Source: Oscillospiraceae bacterium
Lineage (GTDB): Bacteria > Bacillota > Clostridia > Oscillospirales > Oscillospiraceae
Assembly: GCA_017622295.1 (NCBI GenBank)
Contig: JAGARK010000045.1
Coordinates: 1-64,000 of the forward strand
Direction: 5' to 3'
Length of the DNA: 64,000 bases
Shown: positions 40,021 through 48,688 of the stretch, piece by piece
Layout: each line of letters starts with the position of its first letter
Position numbering within the stretch: the stretch's first letter is position 1
Notes under the pieces: model-generated
Seen by the model: only the letters and a program-made list of their open reading frames with translations
What the model was told of the DNA's origin: nothing
Database searches by the model: none
Program-made: the position numbers and the translations under genes

Positions 40021-40725
40021 TTATCGCTTGATTGCCCGCACCAAAAGCATCATGGGCCGTTTCATTTCCCCGGGCATCTGATCCCGCCACTGTGCGGGCG
40101 GCATGGCTTCCTCAACAGCTTCAATTACAAAACCGGTATGGAGCATGCCGTTCAGGATTTGCGTCAGGGTGTGGTGGTATTTCCTCACTTCGCAGCCCAA
40201 AAAATCCGTGGTTCGCTCGCCGGGGTAGTAGTAATCCGTGACCGGCCAGGTGCCGTCGGCGGCGAACTGCTGATGAACGCCGGCGGTGAAAGTGGGATGC
40301 TCGATGTTGATCAGAAATGTTCCGCCGGGTTTCAGCGTCCTGTGGACAAGGCGATAGATTTCTTCCAAATCCTCGATGTAATGCAGAACCAGATTGGATA
40401 CCACCAGATCATATGTATTTTCCGGATAGTCAAATTTCTGGATGCTGCAGACCCGGTACTGGATCGCCCCGGAAGCATTTCTGCGTTTTGCTTCTTCAAT
40501 CATCCGGCTACTCTGGTCGATACCCAGAATGGTGGATGCGCCCTGGTCTGCGGCGAATTTGCAGTGCCAGCCGTAGCCGCAACCCAGATCGAGCACTGTT
40601 TTTCCGGACAGCTCCGGGAACAGGGGCTTCAGCTGATGCCATTCGCCTGCACCGTCCAGACCATACCGGCTTCGGGACATTTTGGCATATTCATCAAAAA
40701 AATCGGGTTGGTCGTATTGGTTCAT
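40021..40725 (-). CDS. Class I SAM-dependent methyltransferase
   Basis: 234 residues. Motif I VLDLGCGYGWHCKFA, acidic loop GIDQSS, and YDLVVSNLVLHYIEDLEEIYRLVHRTLKPGG (methyltransferase_11 type). No specific substrate motif. Three nt after the stop of the zinc protein and 11 nt before the hydrolase, hence one operon. Confidence 0.9.
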   Translation of the reverse strand: MNQYDQPDFFDEYAKMSRSRYGLDGAGEWHQLKPLFPELSGKTVLDLGCGYGWHCKFAADQGASTILGIDQSSRMIEEAKRRNASGAIQYRVCSIQKFDYPENTYDLVVSNLVLHYIEDLEEIYRLVHRTLKPGGTFLINIEHPTFTAGVHQQFAADGTWPVTDYYYPGERTTDFLGCEVRKYHHTLTQILNGMLHTGFVIEAVEEAMPPAQWRDQMPGEMKRPMMLLVRAIKR

Positions 40726-40728
40726 TCC

Positions 40729-40929
40729 TTAGCCCTCATAATCCGTTTCGTAACTTCCGGCGGGCAAAACATGACCGCAAATACAGGCTTCGTCCGACAC
40801 AAGGGTACCGGTCTCGCCGGGCGCACCACCCATTTTCACAAACACTTCCACCCATTCCCCACATTGGGGACACTTAACCTCCGTTAAACGGGGTGTATGT
40901 TTGCCTTCGTGACATCCATCCAGCAGCAT
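40729..40929 (-). CDS. Small zinc-binding protein
   Basis: 66 residues with two Cys pairs (CPQCGEW and ACICGH) that form a zinc ribbon, with an early Cys-His (DGCHEG). AAAGGAGG precedes the ATG. First gene of the operon with the methyltransferase and hydrolase; function unknown. Confidence 0.7.
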   Translation of the reverse strand: MLLDGCHEGKHTPRLTEVKCPQCGEWVEVFVKMGGAPGETGTLVSDEACICGHVLPAGSYETDYEG

Positions 40930-40993
40930 GGTCTCAGCCTCCTTTTGTTTTTTACTATATCATAATTTCGCAGTGCTGTCTACGAAGCGCAGG

Positions 40994-41022
40994 TTGCCCA
41001 GCCGGCAGTTTCGTGGTATGCT
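40994..41022 (+). promoter_or_regulatory. Promoter of the XRE-desulfoferrodoxin gene
   Basis: -35 TTGCCC (40994-40999), 17-nt spacer, -10 TATGCT (41017-41022). Confidence 0.6.
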
Positions 41023-41047
41023 TTCCTCAGGAAAGGAAGTGGCACCC

Positions 41048-41632
41048 ATGAACACCTATGTGACCGGAACCACCATCAAACAGCTTCGGGAAAGCATTCA
41101 TCTGACCCAGGCGGAGCTGGCTGAAAGAATCGGCGTCAGCAGCAAAACCGTCTCCAAGTGGGAGACGGCGAAAGGATTGCCGGATATCAGCCTGCTGCAG
41201 CCCCTGGCTCAGGCGCTGGGCATCTCCCTCATCGAGCTGATGAACGGCGAGCAGATCCTCAACAAAAATGTCTCGGCCAATATGCTGCGGAGCCTATTCT
41301 ATGTCTGCCCTATCTGTGGCAATGTCATCCACGCCCTGGGAAATACCGTGGTCAGCTGCTGCGGCCTTACGCTGCCTGCCCTGGAAGCGGAAGAGGCGGA
41401 CGATGATCATGCGCTGACCATTGAGGATGTGGAAGACGAGCATTTTGCCACCATCCACCACCCCATGACGAAACAGCATTACATCTCCTTTGTAGCCTAC
41501 GTTACCTCAGACCGGGTTCAGATGGTGAAGCTCTACCCGGAGGGCAACGCCCAGACCCGGCTGCAGCTGCGGGGCACAGGCTGTCTGTATTACTGCTGCA
41601 ACCAGCACGGGTTGTTCCGAAAGAAGAAATAA
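41048..41632 (+). CDS. XRE regulator fused to a desulfoferrodoxin-like iron domain
   Basis: 194 residues from ATG 41048 (GGAAGTGG upstream). HTH at about 10-65 (IKQLRESIHLTQAELAERIGVSSKTVSKWETAKGLP). The C-terminal domain has a two-Cys knuckle (CPICGNVIH), CCGLTL, and His/Cys residues (HFATIHHPMTKQHYISFVAYVT ... CCNQHGLF) that match the mononuclear iron centre of desulfoferrodoxin/superoxide reductase. It probably senses oxidants or superoxide. A known but little-studied domain combination in Clostridia. Confidence 0.85.
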   Translation: MNTYVTGTTIKQLRESIHLTQAELAERIGVSSKTVSKWETAKGLPDISLLQPLAQALGISLIELMNGEQILNKNVSANMLRSLFYVCPICGNVIHALGNTVVSCCGLTLPALEAEEADDDHALTIEDVEDEHFATIHHPMTKQHYISFVAYVTSDRVQMVKLYPEGNAQTRLQLRGTGCLYYCCNQHGLFRKKK

Positions 41633-41669
41633 TTATCGTTTAATTTACATCGAAGAAGAAGCATGTCAT

Positions 41670-41811
41670 TCAAGTAAGTATGACAGGTATCAAAGAAGGC
41701 AGCGCCGCATGTCATGAATGTATCTACCCTTTCACAAACCGTATTCCAGTCGAATTCCTCGTCCTTCTTTGGCAGACGCAGACAACCGAACCCCAGCTTG
41801 TTGATCATCAT
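41670..41811 (-). pseudogene. Aldo/keto reductase N-terminal fragment
   Basis: Frame from ATG 41811: MMINKLGFGCLRLPKKDEEF, then VDTFMTCGAAFFDTCHTYL, the first strand and helix of an AKR barrel. Similarity stops near 41670 and an unrelated tail leads to a stop at 41590. The ATG overlaps the stop of the TIGR04076 gene (ATGA), showing that the two once formed a coupled operon. Confidence 0.8.
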
Positions 41812-42122
41812 TCTGCCTCCTCGTCCAATGCTTCAAGATAGAAACTCACCGGGCGGAAACCGTCGTTGCAGGAAATCATGGCGGACCTGGGATTCTTCAT
41901 CCAGCCGTCGTAAAAATTCCCGCCGCCGTGGGCCAGGGTCATGACGAAGGCCGAGATGCTGTCCCACGCACTGTCACAGAAGCCCGCGGGCTTCGCCCAG
42001 CCGTTGGCGATCCAGACCTGACCTTCCTGCACATCGCAGGCGTGTTCGATCGGGTTCTCGTATTTGGCCATCAAATCGGGGTAGCTTGTCTTTCGGATAG
42101 CAGTGATTCGGACTTTTTTCAT
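41808..42122 (-). CDS. TIGR04076 family protein
   Basis: 104 residues from ATG 42122 (GAGG upstream): MKKVRITAIRKTSYPDLMAKYENPI, CDVQEGQVW, CDSAWDSI, and a final CNDGFRPVSFYLE. Small conserved family of anaerobes with conserved Cys residues; function unknown, often near aldo/keto reductases, as here before the AKR fragment. Confidence 0.85.
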   Translation of the reverse strand: MKKVRITAIRKTSYPDLMAKYENPIEHACDVQEGQVWIANGWAKPAGFCDSAWDSISAFVMTLAHGGGNFYDGWMKNPRSAMISCNDGFRPVSFYLEALDEEAE

Positions 42123-42158
42123 AACAGGAACCTCAAATCTTTCTTCGCAGAGCAAAAT

Positions 42159-42206
42159 GGACGCAGGATCGGAAGATAATACTGCCTTTCTCTGCGTCCT
42201 CTGTTT
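42159..42206 (-). terminator. Possible terminator after the ZIP gene
   Basis: GGACGCAG/CTGCGTCC with a long loop and a short T run on minus; weak. Confidence 0.45.
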
Positions 42207-42207
42207 T

Positions 42208-43044
42208 TTAGAAAATAATCAGCAAGCCCACCAGAATGCCTGCTATGGTGGAAAAAGCGGGGAGTTTGCTGTGATACATCAGGATCGACTGGGGCAGGAT
42301 CTCTCCAAATACCACATACAGCATTGCGCCGCTGGCAAAGCCCAGGCTCAACGTCAGACCCATGGGGCCGATTTCGCCCAGCATGTAGCCAAGAAGAGCG
42401 CCCAGGATCGTGGGGATGCCGGAAGAGGCCGTGATCAGAACAGCCTTCCACTTGGTCATACCGCCGCTGATCAGCGGAACGGATACCGCCATACCCTCCG
42501 GAATATTGTGCAGTCCGATCAAAACCGCCAGAACCCGCGCCGCGCCGCCCATGGCGCCGTTATTGCTGGCATAGGATGCGCCGATGGTCATGCCCTCCGG
42601 CACATTATGCAGGGCGATGGCGCAGGCCATGACGACGCCCGCCACAAAGAGTCCAAGCTTGCTGTCCTGCCGGGCGCGATGCTCCCGGAAATGGTCACTG
42701 TGGATCAGCTCATCCAGATCATCCGCTGTTTTGGGATGGTTCTCGTCGATATGGGGCACCTCCGGATTGGTTTTCCGGTCGATGAGATAATTCAGGAAAT
42801 AGGTTGCCGCCACACCGAAGGCGATGGCTCCCACAACGACCCAGATGCCTACATTCGTTTCAATGGCTTCCGTGACCAGATCGAAGCATACCACACTCAG
42901 CATTACGCCGCCCGCAAAGCTAAGCAGCAGGCTGACCGTCCGTTTGGAATCCTTTTGCAGCATGGCGCCGATGAGGCCGCCCAGTCCCGTGCCGCCCACG
43001 CCCGCCAAAGCGGTGGTAATGACCAGGGTTTCAACAATTCCCAT
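42208..43044 (-). CDS. ZIP family metal transporter
   Basis: 278 residues from ATG 43044 (AGGAGAG upstream). About eight transmembrane helices, a His/Asp-rich cytoplasmic loop, and the two signature sites in helices IV and V: ALHNVPEGM and GLHNIPEGM, which bind the metal in zinc/iron transporters. Likely imports zinc or a related divalent metal. Confidence 0.93.
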   Translation of the reverse strand: MGIVETLVITTALAGVGGTGLGGLIGAMLQKDSKRTVSLLLSFAGGVMLSVVCFDLVTEAIETNVGIWVVVGAIAFGVAATYFLNYLIDRKTNPEVPHIDENHPKTADDLDELIHSDHFREHRARQDSKLGLFVAGVVMACAIALHNVPEGMTIGASYASNNGAMGGAARVLAVLIGLHNIPEGMAVSVPLISGGMTKWKAVLITASSGIPTILGALLGYMLGEIGPMGLTLSLGFASGAMLYVVFGEILPQSILMYHSKLPAFSTIAGILVGLLIIF

Positions 43045-43202
43045 TTTCTCTCTCCTGTAAGCTATTTTTATATATGATAGCATAGCCGGGCTGAGAATAC
43101 AACGGAATCTGACGCATTCTGAACTCAATTTCCAAATAATATAGCATTTCTTCCCTTTATGCGCTATAATGGCAGCAAACAGCAAAAAGGAGGCATCAGC
43201 CT

Positions 43203-43892
43203 ATGAACCGTCCTTACACCATCTGCCACATGGTGACTTCCCTTGACGGTAAGGTCACCGGAAGATTTCTGTACACTCCCGAAGGTGAAAAAGCCTCCGA
43301 TTGGTATTATCAGCTCAACCGGGACTACAAGGCTGACGCTTTTGCCTGCGGCCGGGTTACCATGGAAGGAAGCTTTACCGGAGGCTGGTATCCCGACCTG
43401 AGCGAATATGTTCCCGCTTACAGTCCTATGGATTACCTGGTGGACGATATGGGCAATTTCTTTGCCGTCGCCTTTGACCCCCACGGCGTTCTGGGCTGGA
43501 AAAGCAACACCATCATTGACGACGACCCCGGCTACAGCGGTGCGCGGATCATTGAGGTGCTGACCCATCAGGTGGATCTGCGGTATCTGCACTACCTGCA
43601 GGTCATGAATATCCCCTATATTTTCGCAGGCCAACTGGAAATCGACATTGAAGAGGCGCTATTCAAGCTGAAGGCTTACTTCGGCATCGAAAAGCTCCTT
43701 CTTGAGGGCGGCAGCATTCTCAACGGCGCCTTTCAGCGCGCCGGTGTCATTGACGAACTGAGTCTGGTCGTGGCCCCCATGACCGCCGAGGCAGAGGACA
43801 AGCCCCTGTTTACGGACGGCACCAGGGAGAAATACACCCTTGCAGCTGTGCGTCATCAGGACAGCACGCTGTGGCTGAATTACAGGAGGTAA
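43203..43892 (+). CDS. RibD C-terminal/dihydrofolate reductase-like oxidoreductase
   Basis: 229 residues. Start MNRPYTICHMVTSLDGKVTG, DAFACGRVTMEG, a middle RYLHYLQVMNIPYIFAG, and LLLEGGSILNGAFQRAGVIDELSLVVAP are diagnostic of the RibD_C family (NADPH-dependent reductases). Function within it is not certain. AAGGAGG precedes the ATG, and the SDR gene starts three bases after its stop, so they form an operon. Confidence 0.9.
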   Translation: MNRPYTICHMVTSLDGKVTGRFLYTPEGEKASDWYYQLNRDYKADAFACGRVTMEGSFTGGWYPDLSEYVPAYSPMDYLVDDMGNFFAVAFDPHGVLGWKSNTIIDDDPGYSGARIIEVLTHQVDLRYLHYLQVMNIPYIFAGQLEIDIEEALFKLKAYFGIEKLLLEGGSILNGAFQRAGVIDELSLVVAPMTAEAEDKPLFTDGTREKYTLAAVRHQDSTLWLNYRR

Positions 43893-43894
43893 CC

Positions 43895-44599
43895 ATGTTC
43901 CGAAACAAAGTAATCGTCATCACCGGCGGTGCCGGCGGCATCGGCAAGTGCATCGCGGAGGAATTCATCAAGGAGGGCGCCACAGTCTCAGTCATCGACT
44001 GCATCGAAGGTGACCACTATGTGGGCAACATCGGTGACAAGGCTGCTCTGGAGGACTTCGCCCGGAGCGTCATTGACAAATATGGCCGGGTGGACGTGCT
44101 GGTGAACAACGCCCCGCCCATAATGCGCGGCATCAGCCAGTGCAGCTATGAGGAATTTCAGAATGCCCTGGCGGTAGGCGTCACGGCACCCTTTTACCTC
44201 TCCAAGCTCTTCGCGCCTTACTTTGCCCCCGGAGCCAGCATCATCAACATCTCCTCCTCCCGGGACCGGATGAGCCAGCCCCAGACCGAAAGCTACACCG
44301 CCGCCAAGGGCGGCATCGCCGCGCTGACCCATGCACTGGCTGTCAGCTTCGCCGGAAAGGTCCGTGTCAACTCCATCTCCCCCGGCTGGATCGACACGGC
44401 CTACACTGTGTACGAAGGTCCCGACGCCATCCAGCAGCCTGCCGGCCGGGTGGGCAATCCCCTGGACATTGCCAATATGGTGCTGTTTCTGGCCTCCGAC
44501 AAGGCCGGTTTCATCACCGGTGAGAACATCTGCATCGACGGCGGCCAGACCCGTCTGATGATCTATCACGGCGACCACGGCTGGTCCCTGACCCCCTGA
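43895..44599 (+). CDS. Short-chain dehydrogenase/reductase
   Basis: 234 residues from ATG 43895; its AGGAGG sits inside the end of the previous gene. Cofactor motif TGGAGGIG, NNA in VLVNNAPP, catalytic Ser in INISSSRD and YTAAK (Tyr/Lys), then SPGWIDTAY. A classical NAD(P)-dependent oxidoreductase; substrate unknown. Terminator follows. Confidence 0.93.
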   Translation: MFRNKVIVITGGAGGIGKCIAEEFIKEGATVSVIDCIEGDHYVGNIGDKAALEDFARSVIDKYGRVDVLVNNAPPIMRGISQCSYEEFQNALAVGVTAPFYLSKLFAPYFAPGASIINISSSRDRMSQPQTESYTAAKGGIAALTHALAVSFAGKVRVNSISPGWIDTAYTVYEGPDAIQQPAGRVGNPLDIANMVLFLASDKAGFITGENICIDGGQTRLMIYHGDHGWSLTP

Positions 44600-44607
44600 A
44601 ACGGTGA

Positions 44608-44641
44608 ACCCCTCCATCGAACCGATGGAGGGGTGATTTTT
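44608..44641. terminator. Bidirectional terminator
   Basis: ACCCCTCCATCG/CGATGGAGGGGT between convergent genes, T run on plus. Confidence 0.88.
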
Positions 44642-44644
44642 GAC

Positions 44645-44923
44645 TTACTTCCCTTTCAGGAGCCTTGAATATCCGTTTCCATACTGAACACACCGGGAGA
44701 CACGGCTGAGGGTCGCGGAGGAAATATCCGACTCCGCCATGATCTGATTGTAGGTCTTCCCCTCCAGCAGCAGCTTCGCCACAAAAATGCGCTCTGCCAT
44801 GTTCTCGATCTCCTTGACGGTGCACAGATCGTCAAACAGTGCCCGGCAATCCTCCGGATCGTCGATGGAGGCAATCAGCTCAAACAGGGCCTTCAGCTTT
44901 TCCTTCTTTTCAACTTGACACAT
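44645..44923 (-). CDS. TrpR-like protein YerC/YecD family
   Basis: 92 residues with the TrpR/YerC helix-turn-helix: DLCTVKEIENMAERIFVAKLLLEG, NQIMAESDISSATLSRVSRCV. DNA-binding regulator of unknown ligand. It starts just 15 nt after the ABC transporter ATPase stop, so it is co-transcribed with the amino-acid transporter and may regulate it. Confidence 0.9.
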   Translation of the reverse strand: MCQVEKKEKLKALFELIASIDDPEDCRALFDDLCTVKEIENMAERIFVAKLLLEGKTYNQIMAESDISSATLSRVSRCVQYGNGYSRLLKGK

Positions 44924-44938
44924 GTAGTTCCCCCCTGT

Positions 44939-45679
44939 TCAGAATTTTTCCTGAGCGCCCCGGAGAAATACGCGGGTTTTTTCGCTCTGCGGATCGTCGA
45001 AGACCTGCTCCGGCGTACCCATTTCTTCAATCACGCCGTCGGCCATAAAAATCACTCTGTCCGCAACGCTTCGGGCAAATTCCATTTCGTGGGTCACCAC
45101 GATCATGGTGTTGCCGCCGTTTTTGAGTCCCCGGATGACCCGCAGCACCTCCCCGGTCAATTCCGGGTCCAGGGCGGAGGTAGGCTCGTCAAAGCACAGG
45201 ATCTGGGGATTCAGCGCCAGGGCCCGGGCAATGGCCACCCGCTGCTGCTGACCGCCGGAAAGCTGGTAAGGATAAGCGTCTGCCTTCTGGGTCAGTCCCA
45301 CCTGCTCCAAAAGTCCCATGGCTCTCTTCCGGATCTCCTCCGGGCTGCTTCGCTTGAGCAACGTGGGTGCCAGAGTGATGTTCTCCAGCACGGAATACTG
45401 GGGGAACAGATTGAAATTCTGGAACACCAGGCCGAAATGGAGCCGGTTCTGGCGGACTTCCTCCTCCGAATCGCTGAGCAGCTGCTTGCCGTCCACCCAA
45501 ATCTCACCCTCATCGGGGCTCTCCAGGAAATTCAGGCACCGCAGCAGGGTGGATTTGCCGCCGCCGGAGGAGCCGATGATGGCCAATACCTGGCCCTTCT
45601 CCAGGGAGAAGCTGATGCCCTTGAGCACCTCGGTATCGCCGAATCCCTTTCTTAAATTGTTCACTTCCAATACTGACAT
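44939..45679 (-). CDS. Polar amino acid ABC transporter ATP-binding protein (GlnQ-like)
   Basis: 246 residues: Walker A GSSGGGKST, Q-loop GLVFQNFNLFPQYSVLEN, signature LSGGQQQR, Walker B LCFDEPTSALD, switch THEMEFARSVAD. Energises import of an amino acid with the permease (45684) and binding protein (46453). Confidence 0.95.
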   Translation of the reverse strand: MSVLEVNNLRKGFGDTEVLKGISFSLEKGQVLAIIGSSGGGKSTLLRCLNFLESPDEGEIWVDGKQLLSDSEEEVRQNRLHFGLVFQNFNLFPQYSVLENITLAPTLLKRSSPEEIRKRAMGLLEQVGLTQKADAYPYQLSGGQQQRVAIARALALNPQILCFDEPTSALDPELTGEVLRVIRGLKNGGNTMIVVTHEMEFARSVADRVIFMADGVIEEMGTPEQVFDDPQSEKTRVFLRGAQEKF

Positions 45680-45683
45680 GGCT

Positions 45684-46376
45684 TTAACCTCTGAAATAGG
45701 ACAGTTTCTTTTCCAGCTTACCGAACAGGATCGTCAGGGCGCCGCTGAAGATCAGGTAGAAGGCACCGGTGTAGAACAGGGGCCAGATCAGACCCTTCTT
45801 GATAAACTGCTCGCCGGCCCAAATGATCTCGTAAATGCCGATGATTCGGGCCAGGGAGGTATCCTTCACCAGGGTGATGATCTCGTTGCTCATTGGGGCC
45901 AGGATCCGCTTGAATACCTGAAGCAGCACCACCTTAAAGAAGATCTGACTCTTGGTCATGCCCAGAACCTGTCCGGCCTCATATTGTCCCTGGGGAATGG
46001 ATTCGATGCCGCCCCGGTAGATCTCGGAAAAATAACAGGCATAATTGATGGCGAAGGCCACGATGGTAGCCGTGAACCGACCCATGGAGGGCAAGTCAAA
46101 CATCAGGCCGGGTCCATAGAAAATGATGATCAGCTGGAGCATCAGCGGCGTACCGCGAATGATCCAGACAAAGGTGCGGGTCACCAGGCGCAGGGGCATC
46201 CACTTACTGAGAGCGTGCAGCCGGGTATCGGACAGCCGCCGGAAGGGCTGCCATTTGCTCATGGAGCCGAAACAGACCACCAGACCCAGGGGGATGGAAA
46301 ACACCAGCGTCAGCACGAAGACCTTGATGCTCTCCCAGAAGCCACCCAACAGCTCCATTGTTACGGGTATGAACAT
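45684..46376 (-). CDS. Polar amino acid ABC transporter permease
   Basis: 230 residues from ATG 46376 (GTGAGGAA upstream). Start FIPVTMELLGGFWESIKVFVLTLVF, HisM-type EAA loop EIYRGGIESIPQGQYEAGQVLGMT, five helices. Single permease gene, so a homodimeric channel is likely. Confidence 0.93.
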   Translation of the reverse strand: MFIPVTMELLGGFWESIKVFVLTLVFSIPLGLVVCFGSMSKWQPFRRLSDTRLHALSKWMPLRLVTRTFVWIIRGTPLMLQLIIIFYGPGLMFDLPSMGRFTATIVAFAINYACYFSEIYRGGIESIPQGQYEAGQVLGMTKSQIFFKVVLLQVFKRILAPMSNEIITLVKDTSLARIIGIYEIIWAGEQFIKKGLIWPLFYTGAFYLIFSGALTILFGKLEKKLSYFRG

Positions 46377-46414
46377 GGGCAATTCCTCACTTACATCGTC
46401 AGAATACAGCCACA

Positions 46415-46434
46415 GCCCCCTCTGCTGAGGGGGC
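46415..46434 (-). promoter_or_regulatory. Hairpin in the binding protein/permease gap
   Basis: GCCCCCTC/GAGGGGGC with a four-base loop. Often serves as an attenuator or RNA-stability element, so more binding protein than permease is made. Confidence 0.55.
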
Positions 46435-46452
46435 AAGGCGTTTATTGCTTTT

Positions 46453-47238
46453 TTACTTGACCAGAGTCAGGCCGTACTCCTCAGCCAGGGCATCCAGAGT
46501 GCCGTCGGCAATCTTTGCTGCCAAAAATTCGTTGAATTTTGCGGTCAGATCGGATTCCTTGCGGAAGCCAACACCGTAGAATTCTTCGGTCAGGCTGATG
46601 CCGGCAGCCAGGTCGGCGTAGCTGGTGCCCTCGCCGGTCATGGCGTTGGCCATAGTGATGTCGATGACACAGGCGTCAGAGGTGCCGGCGGCAACTTCCA
46701 TTACAGCGGCGCCCTGGTCCTGGACGGCAATGTAATCGGTGATACCCAGAGCCTTCACGGCGTCTTCACCGGCGGAGCCGCTCTCCACGGCGATGGTCAG
46801 ACCGTTCAGGCTGGCAGGATCGGCGTAGTTACCGACCACATCGGCCTTCATGACGACGACCTGGGCGTTGATGACATAGGGATCGGAGCAGTTGGTGTTC
46901 AGCTCCACTTCCTCAGTGATGGTCATGCCGTTCCAGATGACGTCGATGTTCTTGGTTTCCAGCTCATAGAACTTCTTGCCCCAGTCGGACAGAACAAAGA
47001 ACTCGCACTCCACGTCCAGCTCTTCACAGAACATCCGGGCAAACTCAGCGTCGAAGCCGGTCCATTCGCCGTTTTCATCCTTGTAGTCCATGGGAGCGTA
47101 ATCGGTGATGCCCACCACCAGGGTATCCTTCTTCTGGACATAGGCCAGATCGGAATCGGAACCGGAGCCGCCGCAGCCGGCGAAGCAGGAACCGATCATC
47201 AGCAGAGCCAGGAGCATAACAGACAGTTTCTTAAACAT
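46453..47238 (-). CDS. Amino acid ABC transporter substrate-binding lipoprotein (SBP family 3)
   Basis: 261 residues with lipobox CFAGC, then VVGITDYAPMDYKDENGEWTGFDAEFA, NIDVIWNGMTITEE and IAVESGSAGE. The ligand Arg is not evident from the conserved position. First gene of the transporter operon; promoter at 47295-47323. Confidence 0.95.
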   Translation of the reverse strand: MFKKLSVMLLALLMIGSCFAGCGGSGSDSDLAYVQKKDTLVVGITDYAPMDYKDENGEWTGFDAEFARMFCEELDVECEFFVLSDWGKKFYELETKNIDVIWNGMTITEEVELNTNCSDPYVINAQVVVMKADVVGNYADPASLNGLTIAVESGSAGEDAVKALGITDYIAVQDQGAAVMEVAAGTSDACVIDITMANAMTGEGTSYADLAAGISLTEEFYGVGFRKESDLTAKFNEFLAAKIADGTLDALAEEYGLTLVK

Positions 47239-47294
47239 AGAAATCCTTCCTCTCTTTCCCCGTTTTCCGGGGAGTTGGTAATTTTTATAACCAG

Positions 47295-47323
47295 ATTATA
47301 CTTCACTTCGCTAAAGTTGTAAA
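47295..47323 (-). promoter_or_regulatory. Promoter of the amino acid transporter operon
   Basis: -35 TTTACA (47318-47323), 17-nt spacer, -10 TATAAT (47295-47300) on minus. Confidence 0.78.
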
Positions 47324-47411
47324 GCATTATTTTGTATTTTTTTGTTTTTCGTCAATATGCACAAGAAACATACCTCTGCCCCATTCAATCCCTATCCGCA
47401 AACACGGAAAA

Positions 47412-47441
47412 CCCCGGCGCGAATTCCTTTCCGCGCCGGGG
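47412..47441 (-). terminator. Hairpin after 47458-47715
   Basis: CCCCGGCGCG/CGCGCCGGGG, very stable; short T tail on minus. Confidence 0.7.
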
Positions 47442-47457
47442 CTGCTTCTTCCCGCTG

Positions 47458-47715
47458 TTAAAGATCCTGCAGGTCCGCAAAGGGGATGTCATTTTCCAGA
47501 TTGTCCCGGGCCAAGTCCGTGTCGATGGCCCGGTAGGCCTGTGAGATGGGCTTCTCATGCCAAACCTTCTGCTGGGTTCCCATGGTTCCGGCGATAATCG
47601 GATTCGCCTTCTTCTTTCCGGTCTTAGCCTTGCCCTGAAGGGCTGGCACCGGCTCGCCCTCATTACGGGGATGGAGCTTTGTATAATCGGGCCGTTTCAT
47701 GCCCTGCTTTGCCAT
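47458..47715 (-). CDS. Small basic protein, unknown
   Basis: 85 residues from ATG 47715 (GAGGTGATG upstream): MAKQGMKRPDYTKLHPRNEGEPVPALQGKAKTGKKKANP and a more acidic end. A short conserved-looking basic protein; function not known. Monocistronic between two hairpins. Confidence 0.65.
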   Translation of the reverse strand: MAKQGMKRPDYTKLHPRNEGEPVPALQGKAKTGKKKANPIIAGTMGTQQKVWHEKPISQAYRAIDTDLARDNLENDIPFADLQDL

Positions 47716-47785
47716 AATCATCACCTCATGACAAGTTTTCCACGATTCCGTCAAAATATGACCGTTTTCCGATAATAACGCAAAA

Positions 47786-47812
47786 CAGCCGCAGTCAAAA
47801 AAACTGCGGCTG
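47786..47812 (-). terminator. Terminator of the MBL gene
   Basis: CAGCCGCAGT/ACTGCGGCTG with an A7 loop; TTTTG on minus. Confidence 0.75.
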
Positions 47813-47818
47813 TGTGAT

Positions 47819-48592
47819 TTACAACTGAATGGTCCAGTCCTCATAGTCATAGGTACCGCTGCCGTGGCAGAGATTGCCCTCAGCCTGGAGCTCACGGAAG
47901 GCATCCCGGATACGGATCAGGAATTCCGGCTGCACATCCAGAGAATTGTGGCCCGGGAAAATCCGCTGTGCAGGCAGCACCGCCAGCTTTTCCAGGGAAC
48001 GCAGGAACGCGGGAGGATTGGTGCTGGGATAATCAGCGTGGATGGCGCCCTTGAAGGCCAGGTCGCCTACAAAGAGGTAGCCCCGGTCAGGCTCCCAGAA
48101 GCACAGGTGTCCCGGAGAACGGCCGGGCATGTGGAGCACATGAATGTGGCGTCCGCCCAAATCGATGATCTCGCCATGGTGCAACAGCCGAGTGGGCTCT
48201 CCCCGGAAGATCTCATAGCTTTCCACGTCGAAATCCTCGGGCAGCGCAGCATCCTGTATCAGCATCTGACGAACTGCTTCCATATCCAGAGGGAAGTCCC
48301 CTCTGAGCCAGTCCAGCTCCGAGCCGTGGGCATAAAATTCCGGGAAGTGACAATGACCACCGATGTGATCCCAGTGGTTGTGGGTGGCCACAGCGGCCAC
48401 GGGAAGCTCCGTCAGCTCCTGAACCGGCACGCTGATATCACAGATACCCAGGCCCGTATCGATCAGCAGCGCCCGCTCAGTGCCCCACAGCAGGTAGCAA
48501 TGGGTCTGCTTCCAATGACGGTATTCGCTGATGACGCAGGTATCTTCGTCCACCCGTTCGACGGTGAACCAGTTGTTGCTGGATGGTGCCAT
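47819..48592 (-). CDS. MBL-fold metallohydrolase
   Basis: 257 residues. Metal site motif THNHWDHIGGH, HMPGRSPGH for the third ligand His, and GDLAFKGAIHADYP. Hydrolase of the glyoxalase II/lactonase superfamily, substrate unknown. Promoter at 48623-48652. Confidence 0.93.
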   Translation of the reverse strand: MAPSSNNWFTVERVDEDTCVISEYRHWKQTHCYLLWGTERALLIDTGLGICDISVPVQELTELPVAAVATHNHWDHIGGHCHFPEFYAHGSELDWLRGDFPLDMEAVRQMLIQDAALPEDFDVESYEIFRGEPTRLLHHGEIIDLGGRHIHVLHMPGRSPGHLCFWEPDRGYLFVGDLAFKGAIHADYPSTNPPAFLRSLEKLAVLPAQRIFPGHNSLDVQPEFLIRIRDAFRELQAEGNLCHGSGTYDYEDWTIQL

Positions 48593-48622
48593 AAATGCGC
48601 CTCCTTCTCTCTGTTAAGTGCT

Positions 48623-48652
48623 ATTATACCACGTTCAGACCCCACTTGTAAA
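48623..48652 (-). promoter_or_regulatory. Promoter of the MBL gene
   Basis: -35 TTTACA (48647-48652), 18-nt spacer, -10 TATAAT (48623-48628) on minus. Confidence 0.72.
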
Positions 48653-48653
48653 G

Positions 48654-48687
48654 CAAAAACCCGAATGCAGCGCATTCGGGTTTTTAA
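48654..48687. terminator. Terminator of the opp operon
   Basis: AAAACCCGAATGC/GCATTCGGGTTTT with AGC loop; T run on the minus side too, ending the minus-strand operon. Confidence 0.9.
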
Positions 48688-48688
48688 T

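Noticed and set aside
44331..44558. 75-codon plus-strand ORF inside the SDR gene
   Set aside because: Alternative-frame shadow of a gene with all SDR catalytic motifs.
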